Source: Cladobotryum mycophilum
Lineage: Eukaryota; Ascomycota; Sordariomycetes; Hypocreales; Hypocreaceae
Direction: 5' to 3'
Length of the DNA: 64,000 bases
Assembly (NCBI GenBank): GCA_036429605.1
Contig: CM071589.1
Span: 4,464,001 to 4,528,000, forward strand
The position numbers were made by a program, and so were the translations under genes. A model generated the notes under the pieces. The model searched no databases, had not been told where the DNA came from, and saw only the letters and a list, made by a program, of their open reading frames with translations. How positions within the stretch are numbered: position 1 is the first letter of the stretch; each line of letters begins with the position of its first letter. This document shows, piece after piece, positions 44,552 to 54,774 of this stretch.

Positions 44552-46582
44552 ATGGTGAACCATCATCATCGCGATGCTGAAAACGAGCCTCTCATGACGG
44601 ACTCCGAACGCAATGACCTGGGCGTCGATGCCGATGTCGAGACGGACGAGCGTCGCCGCGCAAACGTCGCCAATGCTGCTTCAGGTCATCCAGATGCGCC
44701 GCTTGACACTGCCGAGGCTACCCTCGAAGTCGACGATAGCAGTGATGGTCCGCCAACACCACGCTTCATTCAAGACGAGCGCGCTGCTAAGCGATGGAAG
44801 CGCATACCCTATCCAGTTCGCCGTATACTATTAGCCGTCATAACATGGTCCAAAGGTCCGCCAAATCCGCAGCCGTTTCGCATCAAACCACTGTTTCCCT
44901 TCGTTCAAGAGTACCCGCTGTACCTTGTCGAGCGATTCCTACCGTCACTGAAGCACCGTGCATGGGCGCTGTTCTTCTACTTCTCAATATGGCTCATTTC
45001 GTTTGTGCTTGTCAAACGTCAAGAGACAGTTGCCGCTGATGTTGCGGGATGGGGAATGGCGCAGCCGATTGGATGCGGAGACACATACTGGAGTTCAGGC
45101 AATGGCTGCGGATTGGACGGAAATGATTGCAGGCCATTCAATGGGAGTGGTTTTGCATTTTCATGCCCCGCCAGTTGCGAGGGCTACCATGTCTTGAATC
45201 CAAGAGCCGTGGGAGACCAAGAGGTCATTTACAGGTCCTATGTCATCGGAGGACCTTCCAGCGACGTACATCCTGAATTGGCAACTTATCGTGGCGACTC
45301 GTTCCTATGCGGCTCAGCTATTCATGCCGGCGTCATATCCAACGACAAGGGAGGCTGTGGTGTAGTCGAACTAGTCGGCCAGCAGCAAGACTTTATCAGC
45401 TCTCAACGGAACGGTATTATTAGTGTCGGCTTTGATTCTTACTTTCCACTGTCGTTCCGATTCGTTCCAGGCATTCAATGCTCATCCAAGGATCAGAGAT
45501 GGTCTCTCTTAGCCATCTCGACCATCTTCACCGGCGTTCTATCGCTCTGCACGTCTTCACCAGCGCTATTCTTCTTCCCCAACTTTATCGGCATCTTTTG
45601 GACAGTCGGTATGGCTTTGGATCAACCCAGCCACAAGTCTGTCGCAGGGCTCTTTTCCAACGTCCTGGGCAAGTTTCTGCCAGCCATGTTTTGCGCGTGG
45701 GTCATGTACGACAAAATGGGCATACGTCGTACCTTGACTCGTTTGACTGCCCAGATTGAAAAGACGATTCTTTGGCTGGGAGCATGCTGGGTAGGGGCCA
45801 TGACCAACTATACTTTGGATTTCATTCCTATTCAACGTCTCAACAAACATGACCTAGACCAGCAACCCGGCGCCAAGGCGGCTCTCGCCATCATCATCAT
45901 AATTCTCGTGGCTATTATTGGCTCTCAAGTCTGGTTTTTCAGACAAGAAGGCCGCTTCATCAAGTACATCAAGTTGTACGCGCTCTTCATTTTGGCCATT
46001 ATTATCTCACTCACTCTTCCTCAACTCAACTTGCGGATACATCACTATATTTTGGCCCTTCTCTTGCTTCCAGGCACGAGCCTGCAAACTCGTCCTTCGC
46101 TTCTTTACCAGGGTCTCTTGATTGGATTATTCATAAACGGCATTGCCCGATGGGGATTTGACTCGGTGCTTCAAACGTCAGCTGCTCTGCAAGGAGACGC
46201 ACAGAAGGGGAGTGCCCTACCTATAATTGCCCCTCCCATTATCGAATTCGCAGAGAGCTCCAAGAACCTTTCAACTATTACATTTTCATGGGACGCTCCC
46301 CCGTCAAACAGATTTGACGGCATCAGCATTCTCGTCAATGACGTAGAGCGCTTCAGATCATACTTTACTGATACCATTGATCGACAAGATAAATTCATTT
46401 GGACTAGAAACAGCAGTTTGGATCTGCCAGAGTATTTTAGATTTGCCTACATGGATGGAAGTTCGAGTGGGGATTATACCAAGGCCGGTATTTGGACGGC
46501 AGAGGGTGGATGGAACGAGATGAAGCCTGGGCCGTCCAAGGTAAAGGTTAGGAGCATAGACGAGGGGCGTAGATTACATTGA
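44552..46582 (+). CDS. LCCL-domain multi-pass membrane protein
   Basis: A single exon encodes 676 residues. The first 85 residues are acidic and hydrophilic, so probably cytosolic. One membrane segment follows (about 140-155, ALFFYFSIWLISFVLV). A Cys-rich extracytoplasmic stretch comes next (IGCGDTYWSSGNGCGLDGND). The LCCL domain (about residues 230-285) shows YRGDSFLCGSAIHAGVISN and GGCGVVELVG, where the first part is the family's hallmark. Six or more further membrane segments occupy about 315-545, and a soluble C-terminal domain ends the protein. Filamentous ascomycetes commonly carry this architecture, but its role is not established. Start context GCCATGG is good. Confidence 0.9.
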   Translation: MVNHHHRDAENEPLMTDSERNDLGVDADVETDERRRANVANAASGHPDAPLDTAEATLEVDDSSDGPPTPRFIQDERAAKRWKRIPYPVRRILLAVITWSKGPPNPQPFRIKPLFPFVQEYPLYLVERFLPSLKHRAWALFFYFSIWLISFVLVKRQETVAADVAGWGMAQPIGCGDTYWSSGNGCGLDGNDCRPFNGSGFAFSCPASCEGYHVLNPRAVGDQEVIYRSYVIGGPSSDVHPELATYRGDSFLCGSAIHAGVISNDKGGCGVVELVGQQQDFISSQRNGIISVGFDSYFPLSFRFVPGIQCSSKDQRWSLLAISTIFTGVLSLCTSSPALFFFPNFIGIFWTVGMALDQPSHKSVAGLFSNVLGKFLPAMFCAWVMYDKMGIRRTLTRLTAQIEKTILWLGACWVGAMTNYTLDFIPIQRLNKHDLDQQPGAKAALAIIIIILVAIIGSQVWFFRQEGRFIKYIKLYALFILAIIISLTLPQLNLRIHHYILALLLLPGTSLQTRPSLLYQGLLIGLFINGIARWGFDSVLQTSAALQGDAQKGSALPIIAPPIIEFAESSKNLSTITFSWDAPPSNRFDGISILVNDVERFRSYFTDTIDRQDKFIWTRNSSLDLPEYFRFAYMDGSSSGDYTKAGIWTAEGGWNEMKPGPSKVKVRSIDEGRRLH

Positions 46583-47026
46583 CGACTGTATGGAACATAT
46601 ACATATGAGTATTGATATCAAGTAGCGATTATTAGAATGAATTGATGGTATGATTTTTGTGAGTCTTGATACTTGAAGCACGAAGCAGCTTAACTTGATT
46701 CATCTCGTTCCACATTCTCGATAGTCTATGGCAATCTCAAGATGATGTAAATTTATTTACATGATTTGGATATTATTATATATTATTATATGATTCCCCC
46801 ATCCGTTCATTTATTTTCTTTCCACCTGTATGCCGACTTGTTGACTGTTTGGTGCCGTCATTGCGAGGCGTGACGGCGATGAGATGTAACCCCGCCAAAA
46901 CTCACTCAAATCTCGTCACTCACAACTATTAACTCATCAACACCTTGCATCACAACTCAAATCGACCACGTTTATACAAAGAAAAGAAAACAAAAAGAAA
47001 AAGAAAAAAAAAGCACATACCCCACA
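46583..47026. other. Spacer before the hydrolase-like gene
   Basis: AT-rich 3' end of the LCCL gene, then an A-rich leader (46978-47013) just before the next ATG. No gene. Confidence 0.55.
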
Positions 47027-47809
47027 ATGCCTCCACGAATTCCAACACAGGCAGATTTTGCCTCCCTCGAGTCCACCCTGCCTCTCTCCATCCACTTTCC
47101 CAACCCGCCCGAGTCCACCACCACGTTCCTCATCCTCTTCCACGGCCTGGGCGACAACGAAGTCCCCTTTGCCTCCTTTGCGCGTAACCTCTCTCTCCCC
47201 GGTGTTCTGGCTATATCCGTTCGCGGGACGGCGCCCCTCCCGCCGAGTTTGTTGCCCGATGACGACGACGACGATGTGCAGCAGGCGGACCGGCATTTTC
47301 ACTGGGGGGATGACCTGCGGCTCGATCAGGGTACGGGGGCGCTGGATGCGGACCCGGGGTTTGATAAGGCTGCGAGGGCGGTCATGAATAAGCTTGTCAA
47401 GGAGACGCTGATTGAGGGGCTGGGATGGGAGATGAGCGATATAATCTTCTTCGGGTTTGGACAAGGTGGCTCGCTGGCCCTGGGCCTGGCGTCTAGGTTA
47501 CGTACGTTGGAGCGCATAGTAGACCTCACCGAGGGGGAGAAGAAGATTGGAAAGGCGGCCAAGGGCGTGGTATCCATCGGCGGGCCGCTTCCCTTATCCA
47601 TGGTTCCCTCGCTGAGCGGGCGGGAGAAGAGCGATACGCCAGTCTTGGTCTGTCAACTGGACGGGGATGAGGCGGACATGGTCAAGGGAGAGTTCAAGGA
47701 CGTGAGGGTGGTGAACTGGAAGAGAAAGGAGGTGGCCATGCCGCGGGACAGGGACGAGGTATTCCCCATTATGAAGTTCTTTGCGGACCAACTAAACAAG
47801 CCGTGGTAA
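47027..47809 (+). CDS. Alpha/beta-hydrolase-fold protein of the phospholipase/carboxylesterase family, probably lacking its catalytic triad
   Basis: A single exon of 260 residues. It follows the acyl-protein thioesterase/carboxylesterase layout, with an oxyanion-loop strand FLILFHGLGDNEVPFASFAR, a core strand GVLAISVRGTAPLP and a nucleophile-elbow strand DIIFFGFGQGGSLALGLASR. The elbow reads GFGQGG (143-148) where active members have GxSxGG, so the nucleophile Ser is Gly. The region that should carry the catalytic His reads MPRDRDEVFPIMKFF and has none. An Asp-rich insert lies at 78-83. There is no signal peptide. I infer a pseudoenzyme or a repurposed fold. The frame is uninterrupted and conserved-looking, so it is not a pseudogene by sequence. 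Confidence 0.85.
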   Translation: MPPRIPTQADFASLESTLPLSIHFPNPPESTTTFLILFHGLGDNEVPFASFARNLSLPGVLAISVRGTAPLPPSLLPDDDDDDVQQADRHFHWGDDLRLDQGTGALDADPGFDKAARAVMNKLVKETLIEGLGWEMSDIIFFGFGQGGSLALGLASRLRTLERIVDLTEGEKKIGKAAKGVVSIGGPLPLSMVPSLSGREKSDTPVLVCQLDGDEADMVKGEFKDVRVVNWKRKEVAMPRDRDEVFPIMKFFADQLNKPW

Positions 47810-47905
47810 ATCTACAACTCACGATTCCAAGGACAATGGGGTCATCATATAATAATAATAAAAGCAGGAAGGGGGTATCATGTTATTCATCATTCGTGCC
47901 CAGCG

Positions 47906-50562
47906 TCATCTATCATCCCGACCACCCTGCAACATATCCGCCAGGATATCCCACTTTGCAGACGTAGAATCACCCGTCGCTCTCGCCACACCCCTCAAGC
48001 CCGAGCAAATGAACCCTAGATGCCGATCAAAATCCGCCCTCACCACGGCCAGCACACGGAAATACACCTCGTCGGCCTGTTCCTTCTCCAGCTCGCGCCG
48101 GCCATCATCATCATCCATGTCAAGCTCCGGAAACCCAAAGGGTCGCTGCAGCGCAGCATCCGCCACTTCTTTGGTCTCCCGGGCGTTTTCTAGAGTAATG
48201 GCTAGGTTTAGCATTTCGAGAATGCATTGCCGAATGAGAGCAAGCGGCCCTCCAAGACAGGCCTGATCGACCATTTGTTTCATGCAAGTTGTGTGAATGG
48301 CAATCATGGCATCCACGTCCGCAGCACCCTCAAGCTCCTCTTGCATCTTCAACTGATTCGGCGCGAGGACAAGAGTTGACAGATAGGTCTGGAGAGTCGT
48401 GCAGAACCATAGGAGATTCCTTCGAGACGAGTAAAATAGCGCTCGATCATCCCAGTTTTCGTGGTCTGTCCAGTAATAGTCCAAGATCCTTGGCTTGTGC
48501 AGGGCATAAACAGCCCGCTTGATTTGCAAGAGGAAAACAAAGATGGATTGGTAATATTCCATGTTCTCCTCGGAAATCACCATCTGAATTGGCCATGCGA
48601 GTCGGTAGTCGATCTTGACGTGTGGCAGAGCGACCCTAACGGAGCTCTGGGCCTCATCGACGGTAACATGCTGGCCTTCGGTTTTCACTCGGATGGATAA
48701 TCGATTTGTGTCGACTAGTGACACGTATGCGTCCTGGCCCGCCCCTGTGAGGGCAAATCGATCATACCACACAGGATTTCTGTTTTCCAGCTTGTCGAAC
48801 AAATAGTCGGAGAAGGTAGACGCAGCAAAACCTTCCGACATCAAATAGAGGACCTGTAGCGCTTCAAGAGTGGATGACAAGCCACAGACTTTAACAAGGA
48901 CGTCCTTTAATGTAGTTGACGTCTTGCGATATTTACTTTGGATCCATCGATCAAAAGCTGTGCCAAAGAGATCCGGAAACGTAGCCAAGCCAACTCCCTC
49001 TGGGCAAATGGTATCATAATCCAGCGGCGGCTCTTCGATATGCCCCAAGGTAGAGCTACCAAATTTCCCCAAGAGCCGAAGAACTACAATATTTTTGCCG
49101 GCATTGTACATCTGATTAACTGCAGGGTTCAGGAACTTTGGTGCATGAATCTTTCCATCTGCTGTTGTGCGAAGCTTAAACCGCTGTCGCCAGATATTGC
49201 TCAACGGGACTTCGTCCTCGGTTTCGTATATAAAGAAAGTCTCGTTCCCGGGCATGAGTTTACCCTCATCCATCCAACGGCGAATCGGGCGCAGGTACAC
49301 ATTAAAGCATTCTATAAAAATTTTGGCGAGGAACTCATACGTTGACAGATCGTCTTTGAGCTGCGACATGGTGGTTTCGTCAAAGAGCAATTCCAAATAT
49401 CGAAACGTATCCGACTTTGACGTCTCCTGAACCTGCACAATGATGTTGGAAAGCACAACCAGGGGCTCTATACACGGTGTAATCTCTCCATTGACAGCCA
49501 ACAAGCTAAAAAGCACTTCGTCCTTGGGCGCCGCAAGTCGGGCTTGAATCTCAGAGAGCTTGTTGTCAAAGTCCTGAAGCCGTTTTGCAATGCAGTCTTG
49601 AAACGCCTGGAGATGCGGTATAGATTGGGGGTGCTCGACGAACCTCCGAAGCAAGCTGATCCGGCGACCCGCTTCTGCAATTGTGTGTATGACTGCCTTG
49701 TATGTCTCCCAGGATACGTGTTCCATCTGGAATGCCGGCACGGGTAAACCAGTATCGCTGAATAACGTGGTGCCAAGGCCTTGAAGCATGAAGAGAATCT
49801 CCCGAACGATCTGTGGTTCCGTAACAGATATTCTGTGCATGATGCCCTCGTCATCCTTTGGTGGGGCCACGGATCGCCATTCTTGTGCTTTCCGCAACGA
49901 GTTTAGGAGATGCTCGTCCTCCGGGTTGATGATGCAATCCTCGGCTGTTCTGCCGACCGCTCCATCGTCATAGTCAAACAGCGACGTCTCTTCAGATTCT
50001 TCGGTTGCATCTTGGGCATAGGTGCCGTCTTCTGAACCGTCGCTGTAATTGACCTGTTCCCAGAGAAGTTCGTCATCGTCCCAGCTATCTTCGCGGGCTA
50101 TATCCTCCCAGCGCAGGGGCGGTGCTTCAGTTCCCCTCTCCTCCTTTATGTCGTCTAGGTCACTCAGGTTCGACTTGAAGGTCGGCTGGTCAGAGATCTC
50201 TAAGAACAGAGCCAATATGTCGTGGTGCCATGTTATCGGAACCTCTTGCAGCGCAAGCACCCTCTCTCGCAAAGCATCGGCAAGTTCGTCTCGGTTGTTG
50301 ACACGGAATCGCTCCTGTAGGCCATCCAAAGTGTTTGCAATTTGGAACGGATTGGTACTGAGGTATGGATGCGACCTTAGGTTGCGCAGGGCAGCATCGC
50401 GGACAAAGTTGAGCCTCCTGGGGTTTTTCTATAGAAAGCTCACGGTCAGTATTTGTGTTGTGGATGGGATAGCAGAACAATGCCCCCAACCTGAGTGGAT
50501 AACCCCGTTACGGCTTCAACGAGCTCCTCAGTGAGGGCTCCAAGTCTTGCAGCATAGGCCAT
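47906..50562 (-). CDS. Gamma-tubulin complex component, GCP5-like (Spc97/Spc98 family)
   Basis: Structural subunit of the gamma-tubulin ring complex, acting at spindle pole bodies and other microtubule-nucleating sites. Two exons: 50562-50491 (MAYAARLGALTEELVEAVTG) and 50428-47906, separated by a 62-bp intron with GTTGGG donor and CTATAG acceptor, phase 0, giving 864 residues. The long ORF's apparent start at 50329 is a Leu codon, so the upstream exon supplies the true Met. The GRIP1-like N-terminal part includes VREILFMLQGLGTTLF and RRFVEHPQSIPHLQAF. The C-terminal GRIP2-like part includes LRLLGKFGSSTLG and IFVFLLQIKRAVYALHK. The acidic linker PPLRWEDIAREDSWDDDELL argues for GCP5 over GCP2, GCP3 or GCP4, but GCP4 or GCP6 cannot be excluded. 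Confidence 0.88.
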
Positions 50563-51019
50563 CACAAGGATGATGTCGCATCATTGACTCCATGAGCGGG
50601 TGGATGATGTTGTTGTAGAGGATAAAGGTAATTAAGCGCCCGCCTGTGGTTCGATTCCCCAGGCGCGTCTGGCGCGTATGTGGGGGAGGTTTATAGGGAA
50701 CATTTTAGCGTGGGGCCACCCAAGGACACCCACCCACCATTAGTGCAATTGGTGGCCAAGGCGGCGGCATCGAACCCCTTTCGCTTGTTTGCGATGGACA
50801 TCCATGAAATACTAACACCCTAATATTCTCGTGGTGGGGATTCGCATCGACAGTGTCAAACTCCCTGTTAGGTGTCACCTGTCTTCTTCTTGTCGCCTCA
50901 TTCTGCTCTGCGCATGGTACGGTGGACTTGTCCCATGGATAGGTAGCTAAGCCGTCACCTCTCCTCCTGGTCTCTCTCTCACCCACCCACCATCACTCTC
51001 AACCCCAGACACACACACC
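50563..51019. other. Divergent promoter region between the GCP5-like and mannosyltransferase genes
   Basis: About 457 bp. It includes a GGTTCGATTCC word at 50648-50658 that resembles a tRNA T-arm, but no complete tRNA fold is present. Nothing else noted. Confidence 0.55.
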
Positions 51020-52417
51020 ATGGCCATCGCACGGCCCGTAAGGGCATTGGCGGTGGTAGCAGCCATTACATGGTGTTTCTTCCTCTATACCCTCTTTAAG
51101 CCGTCATCGGGTTATAACAGCCCCGGCGATCGGTACATCAACTTTGAACGAGATCCCAACCTAGATCGTGAGTTGCTCCCATCATGACCCTCAACCTCTA
51201 CCTTGGCCCAAAGGTACTAATAAGCTTCTCCATAGCCACGGGAGAACCAGAGGGGAGACTCGTTCGCACCTCCGACAAGTATGCGCCGGACGCTAAAGAT
51301 ACCGATCGAATCAGTGCCACCCTGCTGGCCCTCGTGCGAAACGAAGAGGTGGATGATATGGTGTCGTCCATGGTCGACCTGGAAAGGACATGGAACCACA
51401 AGTTCAACTACCCCTGGACCTTTTTCAACGACAAGCCATTTAGCGAAGAATTCAAGAAGAAGACAAGCGCCGTGACAAAAGCAAAGTGCAACTACGGTTA
51501 GTACTAACCTCAAGCATATGGAGAGTACATTCAAGGAAGCCATGGCTAAGTTTGTTGATAGAACTCATCCCTTCCGACCATTGGGAGGCTCCGTCATGGT
51601 TTGACAAGGAGACATTCGATACATCGGCCAAGGTCCTAGAAAAGAACGGGGTGCAATACGCCAAGATGATGTCCTACCACCAAATGTGTCGATGGAACAG
51701 CGGGATGTTCTACAAGCACCCCGCCCTGAAGGACGTCCGCTACTACTGGCGTGTCGAGCCCAAGGTTCACTTCTTCTGCGATGTCGACTACGACGTCTTC
51801 CGCTACATGCACGACAACAACAAAACCTACGGCTTCACCATCACCTTGTATGACGACCCGAAGACGCTCCCAACCTTGTGGCCCGAGACGTCCAAGTTCC
51901 TTGCCGATCACCCCGAGTACATACACGAGAACAGCGCCATCAAGTGGGTTGTGGACGACATCAGACGACCTGATCACAACAGAAAAGCCCAGGGCTTCTC
52001 GACATGCCACTTCTGGAGCAACTTCGAGGTCGCCGACATGGAGTTCTGGAGAAGCAAACCGTACGAGGATTATTTCCAACATCTCGACAAAGCTGGAGGC
52101 TTCTTCTATGAGCGATGGGGCGACGCTCCCGTGCACAGCATCGCCGTGGGTCTATTCGAGGATTCCAGCAAGGTCCACTGGTACGTTTTTGTTCTTCCTT
52201 TGGTGTTTCTATTCTCAGTCGCGCCCTTCGGCCCGTGCTGACTTTTTTCTGTCAATTTAGGTTCCGTGACATTGGGTATCAGCACATACCCTTCTTCAAC
52301 TGCCCCAACTCACCGAAATGCAAGGGCTGCGTTACCGGCCGCCTTACGGATGGAGAACCCTTCCTCCATCGCGAAGACTGCCGGCCAAACTGGTTCAAAT
52401 ATGCTGGAATGGGTTGA
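51020..52417 (+). CDS. Alpha-1,2-mannosyltransferase, KRE2/MNT1/KTR family (GT15)
   Basis: Golgi type II membrane enzyme that adds alpha-1,2-mannose to O-linked (and some N-linked) glycans using GDP-mannose. Exons 51020-51167, 51236-51496, 51562-52180 and 52261-52417 give 394 residues. An uncleaved signal anchor spans about residues 8-26 (ALAVVAAITWCFFLYTLF). GT15 core motifs follow: ISATLLALVRNEEVDDM, WTFFNDKPFSEEFKKK, the YHQMCRWNSGMFYKHP segment, YYWRVEPKVHFFCDVDYDVF and WSNFEVADMEFWRS. The C-terminal FFYERWGDAPVHSIAVGLF carries the conserved acidic metal/donor site, and IGYQHIPFFNCPNSPKCKGC completes the fold. All four exons join in phase and the length is typical for the family. Confidence 0.94.
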
Positions 52418-52894
52418 CCACCCCCACATAAGCCCTTCCCATGAAAACAAGCCATTTAAAAAATAAAAATAAAACCCTTCATTAATCAGCCACACCCCCC
52501 CCCCTTTCTCTCTTCTCCAGTTGGGGGTCACATCATCACTTATTCGCGCCAGGGTTATTACGGGATATATCAGGGGAGTATACATGAGCGAATACGTTCT
52601 GGAACATGGTCGGGATTCCCCCTTTTTTCAATAACGATGTTTCCTGGCGCTGGTGGGGGTCATTTCTCTCTCTCTCTGTCTGTCTGTTGGCCTGATGTAA
52701 GATATGCATACTCAGTAGGGCTGATCCAGCTCCAAAAAGAATTAGTAGTCTTGTCTGAACACGAACAAGAAGCAAAATAGATGAAACGTCATCATGCACG
52801 TAATACCAATCCAAAACCAATTTAATTATATACACATTGCCTAAGTTCTCATGTCAGATAGACTTGTAAAAAAAAAAACCCCCCATTATGCCCG
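52418..52894. other. Convergent spacer between the mannosyltransferase and WD40 genes
   Basis: About 477 bp of 3' sequence with C-rich and CT runs (52494-52505 and 52670-52686). No gene. Confidence 0.55.
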
Positions 52895-54044
52895 TCATGC
52901 CGCATTAAAGACGGTTACGACCCCAGACGTTCCACCCACACAAAATTGGTCCCTCCATCCGTCCTCCCGCCATGCCATGCAGCTAACCACATTGTTCCGC
53001 ATCTTTGGTTTGCCGTCCTTGCCAATGGCCTTCCTCTTCGCATCGTGGCCTGGTGGTCCCCAGGGGACGCGCACTTTGGCTACCAGCTGGCCGGTCAGGA
53101 GGTCCCACGCCCATATCCTACCGTCGCCGCTGGCATCTGGCTCGCCCACCATTTCATCCCCAGCGAGCACATACTTCTCCCCCTTGCCTAGCAGGGACTG
53201 CACCCGCAGCTCTTCGTTCTTCCACCCGGGATCGCTGTAGGCCCTTAAACAGGACCCATTGTCCCGGTCCATCAGCCGCAACTTGCTGTCCAGAGTTCCC
53301 ACCAGCATCGCCCGCCCATCCCTCGTGAGCGACAGGCTGACCACACTCGCGCCCACAACGTCCGTCGTGCACTTCCCCATCCTCACGTCGTAGCTCCTCA
53401 CCCTCCCGTCCACACTCCCCGTCACCACCTCCGTTCCCCTAACCGCCACGCTCGTAACCGCATCACGCGCCTCGCTCAGCACCTGCACCGGCTTGAAGCT
53501 GTTGCTCCTGACGTCCCATATCCTCGCCGTCGTGTCGAACCCGCCGCTCACCACCAGCGAGTCCCCGCTGCCCGCAAAGCTCACGCAGTTGACCCTCGCG
53601 CTGTGCCCCTGGGCGTTACCCCCAAACCGCCTAATCGTCACCGCGCCGGCCACGTCCCACAAAAATACGGCCCGATCGCCTCCCCCGAGACGAACGTCTC
53701 GTTGTCAGACGCCACAGCCAGACTGAGCACCTCATAGCCGTGCGCCGCGTACGTCTGGATCAGCCTGCCCTGCGGCACCGCGGGCTTAGCGACCCCAGGC
53801 CTTATCTCCGGGACCGAGACGCTGGGAAATGGATTGTACAACCGAATGGAACGGTCTGCTGAGCCGGTGAGGATGTAGGTCCCAGGCGAGGCGGAATAAG
53901 CCACAGTATGAACGGGGCCTATGGAGTAGTCAGATTCAGAACGAGAACGCGACTAAGACCCAAACAGCAAGAGGATGAAGGGCATCAAGGAAACTAACCA
54001 TTTGAGCCAAGAAGGTGTGCCGCAGGCTTATCAGGGAAAGCCAT
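52895..54044 (-). CDS. WD40 protein of the WDR83/MORG1 type; one homopolymer frame break
   Basis: Exons 54044-53999 (MAFPDKPAAHLLGSN) and 53918-52895, 356 residues when corrected. Seven WD repeats are visible, e.g. PVHTVAYSASPGTYILTGSA, GHSARVNCVSFAGSGDSLVV, VSGGFDTTARIWDVRSN and RGTEVVTGSVDGRVRSYDVR. WDR83 homologues scaffold MAPK modules in animals and associate with spliceosomal complexes; the fungal role is not clear from sequence. The frame breaks in the C5 run 53682-53686. Adding one base joins NETFVSGGG to DRAVFLWDVAGAVT, which restores the second propeller blade, and intron phase then works for the whole gene. Without the correction an annotator would see two truncated frames. Confidence 0.88.
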
Positions 54045-54774
54045 GTTGTAAAATACCAATGTCCATTCTCTCAGTGAATCTGTCCGCACTATAGATGAGA
54101 TAAGACCAAGCACGATTGTATGAACACCAATTTTTCGGGGCCAGAGCGTTCTAAAACAAAGTGAATCAAGTCTCCTTTACCGCGAAGCGTCAAAGACTTA
54201 TACGGGCATTCAATATTTGTATAATTTTTTTCCATACAACATCCGTGCCTTTGTAAGAGGATGGCTTTGGAGTCCAAGATACCTGGCTGCTGACCATATG
54301 AATCATCACGTGACTTGCCTCGTGGTCTTTTTCAACCACCACTCGACTTTATGCATGCAGACTCACAGCAAACAAGAGAAACAAACCCATATTTAACAAA
54401 TGTATTGTCAACTCAACATCTCAGCGTAGATGGAGGACGAAGCTAAACTATATACGCGAAGTGTATGCTATAAACTGTCATGCAGGTTTCGTAACCTCAA
54501 GCTTTAAGATATACAGTTACATGATCATGGTCCATCCCCATGCCCCTATGCCCGACCCGTTCGTCCTGTTTCATCCGATACAAGTTGCCCTGATCTCGAT
54601 GCCATCCCAAATGCCGATAGGCCGACTGTCTAAAAACGCCATCCCATGCATATAATGCGTAAAATGATATGCCAGAAAAAAACCAAGTTCGAAAAATTGT
54701 AGAAAAGAAGAAAACAGATTCCAAAGAACCCATCTATATGAAAAGAAGAGAGAAAAAGGACATATGTACAGCGC
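54045..54774. other. Spacer between the WD40 gene and the Zn2Cys6 regulator
   Basis: About 730 bp of 5' flank for the WD40 gene and 3' flank for the regulator. No gene seen. Confidence 0.55.

Noticed and set aside
50636..50675. tRNA-like T-arm word GGTTCGATTCC with flanking complementary bases
   Set aside because: The T-stem has a mismatch and I find no matching acceptor, D or anticodon arms at proper spacing on either strand.
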